From assembly GCA_028687975.1 (NCBI GenBank), contig JAQTZD010000003.1:1-64000 (forward strand): a stretch of DNA of 64,000 nt, in the 5' to 3' direction. This document shows, piece by piece, positions 1-8,108 of the stretch. Position numbers and translations under genes: made by a program. This stretch comes from Sediminibacterium sp. (GTDB lineage Bacteria; Bacteroidota; Bacteroidia; Chitinophagales; Chitinophagaceae). Position 1 is the first letter of the stretch. Every line of letters starts with the position of its first letter. The notes beneath the pieces were generated by a model. The model searched no databases. It was given only the letters and a program-made list of their open reading frames with translations, and had not been told where the DNA came from.

Positions 1-44
1 GCATGGCATGCAAGAGGTCGTCGGTTCGACCCCGATACTCTCCA
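1..44 (+). tRNA. tRNA-Ala (GGC), 3' part only (5' end outside window)
   Basis: GCATGGCATGCAAGAGGTC anticodon arm plus TCGGTTCGACCCCGA T-arm and acceptor ACTCTCCA; matches the 3' half of bacterial tRNA-Ala(GGC). Confidence 0.85.
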
Positions 45-50
45 CAGCTT

Positions 51-75
51 TAAAGCCCCGCAAGGGGCTTTTTTC
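51..75 (+). terminator. intrinsic terminator after tRNA-Ala
   Basis: AAGCCCC-gcaa-GGGGCTTTTTT hairpin followed by a T run. Confidence 0.85.
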
Positions 76-103
76 GTAGCTTCGGTTGAAACTCCCCTAC
101 TGC

Positions 104-1012
104 ATGTTCGATTTTCGCTTACAGGTTTTTCACACCGTTGCCCTACGCCTCAGTTTTACAAAAGCAGCAGCCGAATTGTACATCACGCAGCCAGCTGTAA
201 CCAAACATATCCGTGAAATTGAAACCCATTTTAAACTGCAATTGTTCGAGCGGAAAGGAACCAGAATAAAACTCACCCCTGCCGGAGAAACGCTGCTGAC
301 ATATACAGAAGAGCTATTTTCCGTTTATCGGAACCTGGAGTTTGAGATGAACAGTTTTACGCAGCGGCACAGCGGTAAACTCAGGATCGGTGCCAGTACT
401 ACAGTAGCACAATATGTATTGCCTCCGGTACTGGCTGCATTTCACCAAAAGTTTACCGACATCAAAGTTTCGCTCATCACCAATAATACAGAACAGATAG
501 AACAGGCATTGCAGAACAAAAGCATCGACCTGGGTATTATTGAAGGACAATCCAAGAACACCTTATTCAGGTATACGGAATTCATCAAAGACGAAATTGT
601 ATTGGTCGCAAATGCCAATCATCCCCTGGCCAAAAAGCAACTGATCAAACCAGAAGAATTATTGAAGATTCCCCTCCTTTTAAGAGAACCGGGATCCGGA
701 ACACTGGAAGTACTGGCCCATGCCTTAAAGCCATTGGGCATCAAAATTTCTCAGTTGCAGAAAGAAATGCAATTGGGAAGTACAGAAAGCATGAAGTTGT
801 ACCTGTTAAACTCCAATGCCATGGCATTTCTTTCGGTGCATTCCATTTTGAAAGAACTGCAAAACAAAGCCTGTACGATTATTGATGTAAAAGGGTTGTC
901 GATTCAACGGAATTTCAATTTCATACAATTGCACGGCCAACCGGAAACCCTTCCGGATCTGTTCATGAAATTTGCGCGGCATCATAAATTGTCATTACAG
1001 CTTTCATTATAA
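104..1012 (+). CDS. LysR family transcriptional regulator
   Basis: N-terminal HTH (FHTVALRLSFTKAAAELYITQPAVTKHIREIE) and LysR substrate-binding domain; ATG at 104 preferred over TTG at 86. Confidence 0.92.
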   Translation: MFDFRLQVFHTVALRLSFTKAAAELYITQPAVTKHIREIETHFKLQLFERKGTRIKLTPAGETLLTYTEELFSVYRNLEFEMNSFTQRHSGKLRIGASTTVAQYVLPPVLAAFHQKFTDIKVSLITNNTEQIEQALQNKSIDLGIIEGQSKNTLFRYTEFIKDEIVLVANANHPLAKKQLIKPEELLKIPLLLREPGSGTLEVLAHALKPLGIKISQLQKEMQLGSTESMKLYLLNSNAMAFLSVHSILKELQNKACTIIDVKGLSIQRNFNFIQLHGQPETLPDLFMKFARHHKLSLQLSL

Positions 1013-1082
1013 CTTCAGGTAATCAGGCATTACTTATAACCATTTCTTTTCCATACCGATCTGGCAGAGCTTTGCATCTTAT

Positions 1083-2006
1083 ATGCAAAAAGCTAGAACG
1101 ATTATTTTTTTCCTGGCAGCAGCTGTTTGCCTGTTGCCACAGATCTCAGCCCCGGTTGCACTGGTGATGGGACTGGCTGTTGCCCAATGGATCGGACATC
1201 CGTTTTTGGAACTGAATCAAAAAGCCACCCGATTGTTATTACAGTTTTCTGTTGCAGGGCTGGGCCTGGGGATGAATGTACACAGTGCCCTGAAAGCAGG
1301 TAAAGAAGGGATGGGACTAGCAGCAACTTCCATCATTGTTACACTTGCATTGGGATACTGGTTGGGCAAACTGTTTAAGACCGAACAAAAAACGGCCTAC
1401 CTGATTGCTGCGGGCACCGCAATCTGTGGAGGAAGCGCCATAGCGGCAATTGCCCCGGTCATTAAAGCCGAAGACAAATCCATATCTGTAGCATTAGGCA
1501 CTGTTTTCGTTTTAAACGCAGTTGCACTGTTTCTGTTTCCCTTTATCGGACACCTGCTGCATTTGTCGCAAACCGAATTTGGATTATGGTCGGCCATTGC
1601 AATTCACGATACCAGTTCTGTGGTGGGTGCCGCGAGCAGGTATGGATCGCTGGCGCTGGAAACAGCCACTACCGTGAAGCTGACCAGGGCCATCTGGATC
1701 ATACCAGTAGCCGTACTATCTGCTGGCATGTATAAAAGCAACAATCGAAAAATCAGGATTCCCGGTTTCATTGTCTGGTTTATTGCAGCCCTGTTATTGA
1801 ACAGTTATGTTCCTGCTGTTCGGCAATACAGCTCATTGCTAACCGGTATAGCCAAAGCCGGATTAACACTTACCCTGTTTTTGATTGGAGCGGGATTAAC
1901 AAGCAACCTGTTGCGGTCAGTTGGTTTTCGGCCATTTATACAGGGCCTGATATTATGGATCATCATATCAGCTGCAGCTTTATCTGCTGTAATCTGGCTT
2001 GTATAG
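1083..2006 (+). CDS. YeiH family putative sulfate/anion exporter
   Basis: Multi-TM protein with AGTAICGGSAIAAIAPVI and AIHDTSSVVGA motifs of the YeiH family; follows a LysR gene. Confidence 0.85.
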   Translation: MQKARTIIFFLAAAVCLLPQISAPVALVMGLAVAQWIGHPFLELNQKATRLLLQFSVAGLGLGMNVHSALKAGKEGMGLAATSIIVTLALGYWLGKLFKTEQKTAYLIAAGTAICGGSAIAAIAPVIKAEDKSISVALGTVFVLNAVALFLFPFIGHLLHLSQTEFGLWSAIAIHDTSSVVGAASRYGSLALETATTVKLTRAIWIIPVAVLSAGMYKSNNRKIRIPGFIVWFIAALLLNSYVPAVRQYSSLLTGIAKAGLTLTLFLIGAGLTSNLLRSVGFRPFIQGLILWIIISAAALSAVIWLV

Positions 2007-2095
2007 CACCCCTTCATCAGAAGGATCAACCGCTGATCAAATGAAATCATTGCTATTAACAAATAAGGTAATTTCGACATCGAAATACCATACCA

Positions 2096-2722
2096 ATGAA
2101 CGTTCAGCAGGCATACGACCAATGGTCGGAACAGTACGACACCAACCTAAATAAAACCAGGGACCTGGAAGCCTTTTCGCTCAGGCAAACCTTATCTGAT
2201 TTTCGCTGTAAGCGGATACTCGAAATAGGCTGCGGTACAGGAAAAAATACCGAATGGCTTCAACACATTACAGATGAATTGATGGCAGTGGATCTTTCTG
2301 ATAAAATGCTGGCTGTAGCCAAAAGTAAAATCGGTTCCACCCATGTTCAGTTTCACCAGGCGGATATTACCCAACCGTGGGATTTTTCCAAAGGGTCATT
2401 CGATCTGGTAACGTTCAGCCTGGTACTGGAACACATCAGCGACCTCGGGGCCATTTTGCAAAAAGCCTTCCATGTACTTGCACCGGAAGGAAAGGTTTAT
2501 ATCGGAGAGTTACATCCCTTTAAACAGTATAGTGGATCAAAAGCGCGCTTCGACACAACAGCTGGCACACAGGTGGTCACCTGCTTCAATCACCATATCT
2601 CGGATTTTACAGATGCGGCTACGCAGGCGGGTTTCAAAATAGAGCTGATCAGGGAATACTTCGATAACAAAGACCGGCAGGATATTCCCAGAATCCTCAC
2701 ACTGGTTTTCAGTAAGGTTTAA
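2096..2722 (+). CDS. class I SAM-dependent methyltransferase
   Basis: ILEIGCGTGKNTEWL motif I and the rest of a methyltransferase-11-like fold. Confidence 0.88.
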   Translation: MNVQQAYDQWSEQYDTNLNKTRDLEAFSLRQTLSDFRCKRILEIGCGTGKNTEWLQHITDELMAVDLSDKMLAVAKSKIGSTHVQFHQADITQPWDFSKGSFDLVTFSLVLEHISDLGAILQKAFHVLAPEGKVYIGELHPFKQYSGSKARFDTTAGTQVVTCFNHHISDFTDAATQAGFKIELIREYFDNKDRQDIPRILTLVFSKV

Positions 2723-2781
2723 CTGCTCGGATCAACCTTACCCGGGAACTATCTAAGTACCAATCATGCTAAAACAGCAAC

Positions 2782-3306
2782 ATGAATATAAAAAATTTTG
2801 AGTTCAAGGCTAAAGTCAGCAACCTGGAGTTGTATGAAAACAAATTGCTGACACTGAATCCGGTGTTTCATGGACTGGATCACCAGACAGATACATATTT
2901 TAATGTACCCAACGGGAGACTGAAACTACGGGAAGGGAATATTGAAAACGCGCTGATCAACTACAACAGGGCCGATATTGCAGGATCCAAACAATCCGAT
3001 GTAATCCTGTACAAACACATCCCCGACCCTGCATTAAAAAAGATTCTCGTACTGCAGTTAGGCATCAAAACTATTGTAGACAAAAAACGAAAAATCTATT
3101 TTATCGATCATGTAAAGTTTCATTTCGACATAGTGGAGAACCTGGGTACTTTTCTGGAAGTGGAAGTAATTGACCAGAACGGTTCATTTACCACAGCGGA
3201 ACTGCAGGAACAGTGCAATCACTATTTTGATTTTTTTGAACTCACACAGGAGCAGGTCATCGACAAGTCGTACAGCGATCTGATCCTGAATCTGAAAAAA
3301 TCATAA
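2782..3306 (+). CDS. CYTH-domain / class IV adenylate cyclase-like protein
   Basis: FEFKAKV start, TDTYFNVPNGRLKLREG and FLEVEVID motifs of CYTH proteins. Confidence 0.8.
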   Translation: MNIKNFEFKAKVSNLELYENKLLTLNPVFHGLDHQTDTYFNVPNGRLKLREGNIENALINYNRADIAGSKQSDVILYKHIPDPALKKILVLQLGIKTIVDKKRKIYFIDHVKFHFDIVENLGTFLEVEVIDQNGSFTTAELQEQCNHYFDFFELTQEQVIDKSYSDLILNLKKS

Positions 3307-3327
3307 ACCGCCTCAAAACAAGAGGAG

Positions 3328-4083
3328 ATGAACATTTCTGTACTCAACATAGCGTTCAACCAGTATGGCGCCATCAGTCATATCCATCCCACCCTGTTAG
3401 AAATCAACGGTCAATATTTCCTCACAGATACCGGTTACGAAAACACACTTTCACAACTTCGTACAGCACTTCATGAAAAGAGCATCGACATCATCAACCT
3501 GACAGGCGTCATTATTTCTCACGATGATATTGATCACCTGGGTGCTTTGTACGACATCAAAAAAATGAATCCTTTGCTGCAGGTTTATTGCAGCAAAATA
3601 GAAGAGCCCTCTGTAACCGGTAAGATTGAAGCAGAAAGACTGGTACAGGCCAAACAGTTGTTGCAGCAGTTACCGGAAGAACAACAGGCCTGGGGAAAAG
3701 ATTTTGTAGCGCTTCAAAAATCCATTCAACGGATTTCCGATGTGGATCATGTTGTTCAGGAAAACGATCTGATTCTCGGTGATATCCGCGTTATAGCAAC
3801 ACCTGGTCATACCAGGGGGCATATTTCCCTTTACATTGAAGCTTCAAAAACACTGATTGCCAATGATGCAGTGGTAGCAGAATCCAACGGCGAACTGAAT
3901 ATTGCCAACCCCGAATTCACCCTGGATCTTCCCGCTGCCATCCGATCCGTTCAGAAAATAAGGGAACTGGATATTCAAACGCTGATCTGTTTTCACGGCG
4001 GAATCGTTACAGACCATATACGGCAAAAGTTAGATCAATTAATTCAACGATACAACAATGAACAACATGACAGGACCAGATAA
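3328..4083 (+). CDS. MBL fold metallo-hydrolase
   Basis: SHDDIDHLGAL and TPGHTRGHISLYI metal-binding motifs. Confidence 0.88.
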   Translation: MNISVLNIAFNQYGAISHIHPTLLEINGQYFLTDTGYENTLSQLRTALHEKSIDIINLTGVIISHDDIDHLGALYDIKKMNPLLQVYCSKIEEPSVTGKIEAERLVQAKQLLQQLPEEQQAWGKDFVALQKSIQRISDVDHVVQENDLILGDIRVIATPGHTRGHISLYIEASKTLIANDAVVAESNGELNIANPEFTLDLPAAIRSVQKIRELDIQTLICFHGGIVTDHIRQKLDQLIQRYNNEQHDRTR

Positions 4084-4687
4084 AGACATTGTATTTCCAC
4101 TGCCACATTATAATCGATTGTGTTTTCTGAAAAACATCATCAAGAATCCCAATATCATTGTAGGAGACTATACCTATTACGACGATTTCGAAGATGTGGG
4201 CAATTTTGAAAAAAATGTAAAATATCATTTTGATTTCATCGGCGACAAACTCATCATCGGCAAGTTCTGCATGATTGCTTCCAATCCTACGTTTATCATG
4301 AATGGTGCCAACCACCTTACGGATGCCCTCTCTACATACCCCTTTGCCATTTTTGGTAATGGATGGGAAGATGCGATGAAGGGAAAGGAATATCCGCAAA
4401 AGGGGGATATCCGAATAGGAAACGATGTATGGATCGGATACAATGTAACCATCATGGCAGGTGTAACCATTGGCGATGGAGCCATCATTGCAACCAACAG
4501 CACGGTAACCAGGGATGTAGCGCCATACTCCATTGTCGGAGGCAATCCGGCCATGGAAATCAAAAAAAGATTTTCGGAGGAAAAAATCCGTCAACTGCTC
4601 GAGCTGCAATGGTGGAACTGGAGTCTGGATAAAATCACGGCCAACCTCCCCTACCTTACAGGAAATGATATCAGCCTGCTGAAATAA
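4058..4687 (+). CDS. CatB-related / Vat-like O-acetyltransferase (left-handed beta-helix)
   Basis: MTGPD start, IMNGANH, FGNGWE, IGNDVWIG, GGNPAMEIKKRF and WWNW motifs shared with Vat streptogramin A acetyltransferases; hexapeptide repeats. Confidence 0.88.
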   Translation: MNNMTGPDKDIVFPLPHYNRLCFLKNIIKNPNIIVGDYTYYDDFEDVGNFEKNVKYHFDFIGDKLIIGKFCMIASNPTFIMNGANHLTDALSTYPFAIFGNGWEDAMKGKEYPQKGDIRIGNDVWIGYNVTIMAGVTIGDGAIIATNSTVTRDVAPYSIVGGNPAMEIKKRFSEEKIRQLLELQWWNWSLDKITANLPYLTGNDISLLK

Positions 4688-4712
4688 AATTCAGGAAGAC
4701 CGCTTCTAATTG

Positions 4713-4728
4713 TGTAACTTTTGTAACC
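4713..4728 (+). promoter_or_regulatory. candidate Crp/Fnr-type site TGTAACTTTTGTAACC upstream of the TPMT-family gene
   Basis: Same 16-mer class as 8002-8017 and 16363-16378; centre exactly 33 nt upstream of the GAACTTTA box (4750-4757). Confidence 0.55.
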
Positions 4729-4761
4729 CGGAAAATCTCCCGGGCTACAGAACTTTACAAG

Positions 4762-5349
4762 ATGCAGGAAAAAGAACTCAACGAACAGTATTGGAACAGC
4801 CAATACCTGAATAGTACTACCGGATGGGATATGAAACAGGTGTCCCCTCCGCTGAAAGCCTATATAGACCAGCTGACCAACAAGGATCTGCAGATACTGA
4901 TTCCCGGTTGCGGCAACAGCTATGAAGCGGAGTATTTGCTGAACCAGGGATTTACCAATATTACCCTGATCGATATTGCTCCTGCCCTGGTTGAATTGCT
5001 GCAGAAAAAATTTGCAGGCCAGCCTTCCATCAGGATTTTATTGGGCAATTTTTTTGAACACGAGGGAAGCTATGACCTGATCCTCGAACAAACCTTTTTT
5101 TGTGCACTGGATCCAGCCATGCGTCCGGCTTATGCTGCCAAAATGCACGAACTGCTGAAACCCGGCGGAACTCTTGCAGGTCTGTTGTTCAACCGCGAAT
5201 TTGAAGGAGGACCTCCTTTTGGCGGAAGCGAGGCCGAATACCGGGAACTTTTTGCAGAACAGTTTCGGATAAAGACCCTCGTACCCTGTTACAACTCGTT
5301 TATCAGAAGAGCAGACAGTGAGGTTTTTATGATTTTTATCAGGAAATAA
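4762..5349 (+). CDS. TPMT-family (thiopurine S-methyltransferase-like) SAM methyltransferase
   Basis: YWNSQY...GWDMKQVSPPLKAYID and ILIPGCGNSYEAEYL motifs. Confidence 0.85.
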   Translation: MQEKELNEQYWNSQYLNSTTGWDMKQVSPPLKAYIDQLTNKDLQILIPGCGNSYEAEYLLNQGFTNITLIDIAPALVELLQKKFAGQPSIRILLGNFFEHEGSYDLILEQTFFCALDPAMRPAYAAKMHELLKPGGTLAGLLFNREFEGGPPFGGSEAEYRELFAEQFRIKTLVPCYNSFIRRADSEVFMIFIRK

Positions 5350-5396
5350 AGACAAAAAATATTCAGAACTTTGGCCCACTGTTAAAAATTACGCAT

Positions 5397-6812
5397 ATGA
5401 AAATTGAGCAGATTTATACAGGTTGTCTGGCACAGGGTGCCTACTACATCACCAGCAATGGGGAAGCCGCGATTGTTGACCCGTTGAGAGAAGTGCAACC
5501 CTATCTTGACCGGCTGGAAAAAGACGGTGTACAACTGAAATATATTTTTGAAACTCATTTTCATGCCGACTTTGTGAGTGGTCATCTGGACCTGAGAAAG
5601 AAAACAGGCGCCACCATTGTATACGGCCCCAATGCCGTTGCCGCTTTTGAGTGTGTATCCGCAAATGACAATGAAATTTTTCCACTGGGAAATATTCAAA
5701 TCAAAGTATTGCATACCCCCGGTCATACCATGGAGAGCAGTACTTTTCTGCTGATCGATGAAAACGGAAAAGATCATTGCATCTTCAGCGGCGACACCTT
5801 GTTTCTGGGAGATGTGGGCAGGCCCGATCTTGCTCAAAAAGCAGCGAACATGACCAAAGAGGAGCTGGCAGGCCTGCTTTATGAAAGCCTGATGCATAAA
5901 ATCATGCCACTGGCAGATGATGTGATCGTGTATCCTGCCCATGGTGCAGGAAGTGCCTGTGGAAAGAATATGATGAAGGAAACGGTGGATACACTGGGCA
6001 ATCAGAAACGAATCAATTATGCACTGAACCAGCCCAACAAAGACGCTTTTATCAAAGCGGTTACCGATGGGTTACTCCCTCCTCCAGGATATTTTGGAAT
6101 GAATGTAGCCATGAACAAACAGGGCTATGAAAGCTTTGATACTGTACTGAACAACGGAATGAAATCGCTTACACCCGACGAATTTGAAGTGATTGCAGAA
6201 AATGCGGAAGCGCTGATTCTCGACACCCGCAGCAATGCAGAATTTTACAAAGGGTACATCCCCCAATCGGTGAATATTGGCCTGGCAGGGGATTTCGCTC
6301 CCTGGGTAGGCGCCATGATTGTAGACGTAAAGCAACCCATTCTGTTGGTTACAGACCCAGGTAAAGAAGCCGAAGCCGTTACCCGTTTAAGCAGAGTTGG
6401 TTTTGACCATGTGCTGGGTCATTTGAAGGGAGGATTTGATGCCTGGATGAGGGCCGGTAAAGAAGCAGATACCGTCAACAGGGTTTCAGCACAGGCTTTC
6501 GCGGAAAATGTTGATATAGAAAAAGATCATATTATTGATGTAAGAAAGGAATCGGAGTTCTCTGCAGAACATGTAAAAAATGCCATCAACAAGCCCCTGG
6601 CATACATCAATGAATGGATCAGCAACATCAACCCGGAAGAACATTTCTTTCTGCACTGCGCGGGAGGTTATCGCAGTATGACGGCTGCATCCATTCTTCA
6701 GGCAAGAGGCTACAGAAATTTCACCGAAGTGGCCGGAGGCTTTGGAGAAATCAGTAAAACAGGCGTTCCCAAAACAGATTTTGCCTGTACGGCTGGCAAT
6801 AAAAAAGCATAA
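5397..6812 (+). CDS. MBL-fold persulfide dioxygenase-like (ETHE1/Blh type) with two C-terminal rhodanese domains
   Basis: THFHADFVSGH, TPGHTMESSTF and FSGDTLFLGDVGRPDL motifs, then two rhodanese repeats; second has the HCAGGYRS active-site loop. Confidence 0.9.
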   Translation: MKIEQIYTGCLAQGAYYITSNGEAAIVDPLREVQPYLDRLEKDGVQLKYIFETHFHADFVSGHLDLRKKTGATIVYGPNAVAAFECVSANDNEIFPLGNIQIKVLHTPGHTMESSTFLLIDENGKDHCIFSGDTLFLGDVGRPDLAQKAANMTKEELAGLLYESLMHKIMPLADDVIVYPAHGAGSACGKNMMKETVDTLGNQKRINYALNQPNKDAFIKAVTDGLLPPPGYFGMNVAMNKQGYESFDTVLNNGMKSLTPDEFEVIAENAEALILDTRSNAEFYKGYIPQSVNIGLAGDFAPWVGAMIVDVKQPILLVTDPGKEAEAVTRLSRVGFDHVLGHLKGGFDAWMRAGKEADTVNRVSAQAFAENVDIEKDHIIDVRKESEFSAEHVKNAINKPLAYINEWISNINPEEHFFLHCAGGYRSMTAASILQARGYRNFTEVAGGFGEISKTGVPKTDFACTAGNKKA

Positions 6813-6858
6813 TGCCATTATAAAACAGCATTATACTATGTAACAAAAGGGGGGAGCG

Positions 6859-7179
6859 TTATTTTTTTGCTGCTACGTAGGAAGCAGGATTTTTCAAAAA
6901 CTCATCCTTGCACTCTTTGGAGCAGAAACCATATACTTTTTTCTGGTAGTGTGCAGTGTCGGATACTCCTGCACTGATCGGCATTCCGCAGATAAAATCT
7001 TTATCGGAATCGAACTTCACTTCTTTGTACAAATCATGTACGTCGGTAGCAGTACTATCGGCATTCATGATAACTGTTTCTTTACTTTCAACACTGGTAT
7101 CAGATGCTTTCTTTTCTCCTTGTGAACAGGATTCGAGCACAACCAGTGCAACTGCGGCAACCAACATTTTCTTTACCAT
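6859..7179 (-). CDS. YHS-domain lipoprotein
   Basis: Lipobox VVLESC; FICGMPI...YGFCSKECKDEFLKNPASYV YHS motif; likely start MVKKMLV at 7179. Confidence 0.8.
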   Translation of the reverse strand: MVKKMLVAAVALVVLESCSQGEKKASDTSVESKETVIMNADSTATDVHDLYKEVKFDSDKDFICGMPISAGVSDTAHYQKKVYGFCSKECKDEFLKNPASYVAAKK

Positions 7180-7206
7180 ATACAAAGCTTTAGTATGAGG
7201 GTACAA

Positions 7207-7503
7207 TTATACTGCAAACTTTTTTAATATACTCACTAAAGCAGATTTAGGCACCACTCCGCTCTGCCTCCAAAGGGGCTGACCATTTTTGAATAAAATA
7301 AGGGTGGGCACTCCCTGAATCTGGTATGCACCAGCTGCAGCGGGGTTTTTGTCCACATCAATCTTGATAATGGAAGCAGCATCACCCACTTCAGATTTCA
7401 CTTCCTTCAGAATAGGTGCCATAGTTTTACAAGGGCCGCACCATTCAGCAAAAAAATCTACCAGCACCGGCTTGTCGGATTGAATCATTTCTGTAAATGT
7501 CAT
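7207..7503 (-). CDS. thioredoxin
   Basis: WCGPC active site, [11 protein letters not shown]. Confidence 0.95.
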   Translation of the reverse strand: MTFTEMIQSDKPVLVDFFAEWCGPCKTMAPILKEVKSEVGDAASIIKIDVDKNPAAAGAYQIQGVPTLILFKNGQPLWRQSGVVPKSALVSILKKFAV

Positions 7504-7513
7504 ATGCTACGCT

Positions 7514-7726
7514 TTATACGGATTTATGTGTTTTCTCTTCTTTTTTGAACATACTCAGCACCAACCCTCCCATCAATGCCCCGTAAAGGGTACTGTTCAG
7601 GGGTTTCGACGTTATGGCACAGGTACCGGAAGCACATCCTACCAGTTTCCAGTACAGGAATCCGGCCACAGCACCCAGTATTGCCCCAATTAAAAAAAGG
7701 CTGTTCGATTTAAACCACTTCTTCAT
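7514..7726 (-). CDS. small membrane protein, DUF6132-like
   Basis: 70 aa with two TM segments and a GCASGTCAITSKP motif; family name recalled, not searched. Confidence 0.65.
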   Translation of the reverse strand: MKKWFKSNSLFLIGAILGAVAGFLYWKLVGCASGTCAITSKPLNSTLYGALMGGLVLSMFKKEEKTHKSV

Positions 7727-7955
7727 AACTAATATCTTTTGTTGTTTGCTGATCTGCCCTTCTTCTGACAGGTGGCGTATAGCAGGCCCCGGTTCCGCAA
7801 CATCCCGTATTCAATAAAGCCATACCGGAAAAAAGCAACCCTACGATCCCAAAAACCACGTCCTTGGCCATCACAGCTTCCACAACTATTATAATGCCCA
7901 ATACAAGCCTTAACGCCCGCATGAATGTCCAGTTACGCAATATCAGTTCTTTCAT
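7710..7955 (-). CDS. small membrane protein, DUF2892/YgaP-TM-like
   Basis: 81 aa, N-terminal LRNWTFMRALRLVLG, two TM segments, CCGTGACY tail. Confidence 0.6.
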   Translation of the reverse strand: MKELILRNWTFMRALRLVLGIIIVVEAVMAKDVVFGIVGLLFSGMALLNTGCCGTGACYTPPVRRRADQQTTKDISYEEVV

Positions 7956-7972
7956 ATAAGTTGTTTAAACAC

Positions 7973-7980
7973 CAAAGTTA
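7973..7980 (-). promoter_or_regulatory. Bacteroidota -7 box TAACTTTG for the 7955-6859 operon
   Basis: CAAAGTTA on + strand matches TAnnTTTG; 18 nt upstream of the ATG. Confidence 0.55.
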
Positions 7981-8001
7981 ATACAGGACGGCTTGCTTCA
8001 A

Positions 8002-8017
8002 AGTAACAAAGGTTACA
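8002..8017 (-). promoter_or_regulatory. candidate Crp/Fnr-type site TGTAACCTTTGTTACT
   Basis: Near-palindrome GTAAC-N4-GTTAC; centre 33 nt upstream of the -7 box centre. Confidence 0.6.
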
Positions 8018-8108
8018 CAGCATTTTATATTAAAAATAAATTACATGGCACATAGTGATCAAGATAACAGCAGAAAATCAGTAACTTACGGTTGCAAACT
8101 GCCTTTAT

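Noticed and set aside
6839-6850. TGTAACAAAAGG half-site resembling the regulon motif
   Set aside because: Only one half matches and it lies between two convergent gene ends, not at a promoter
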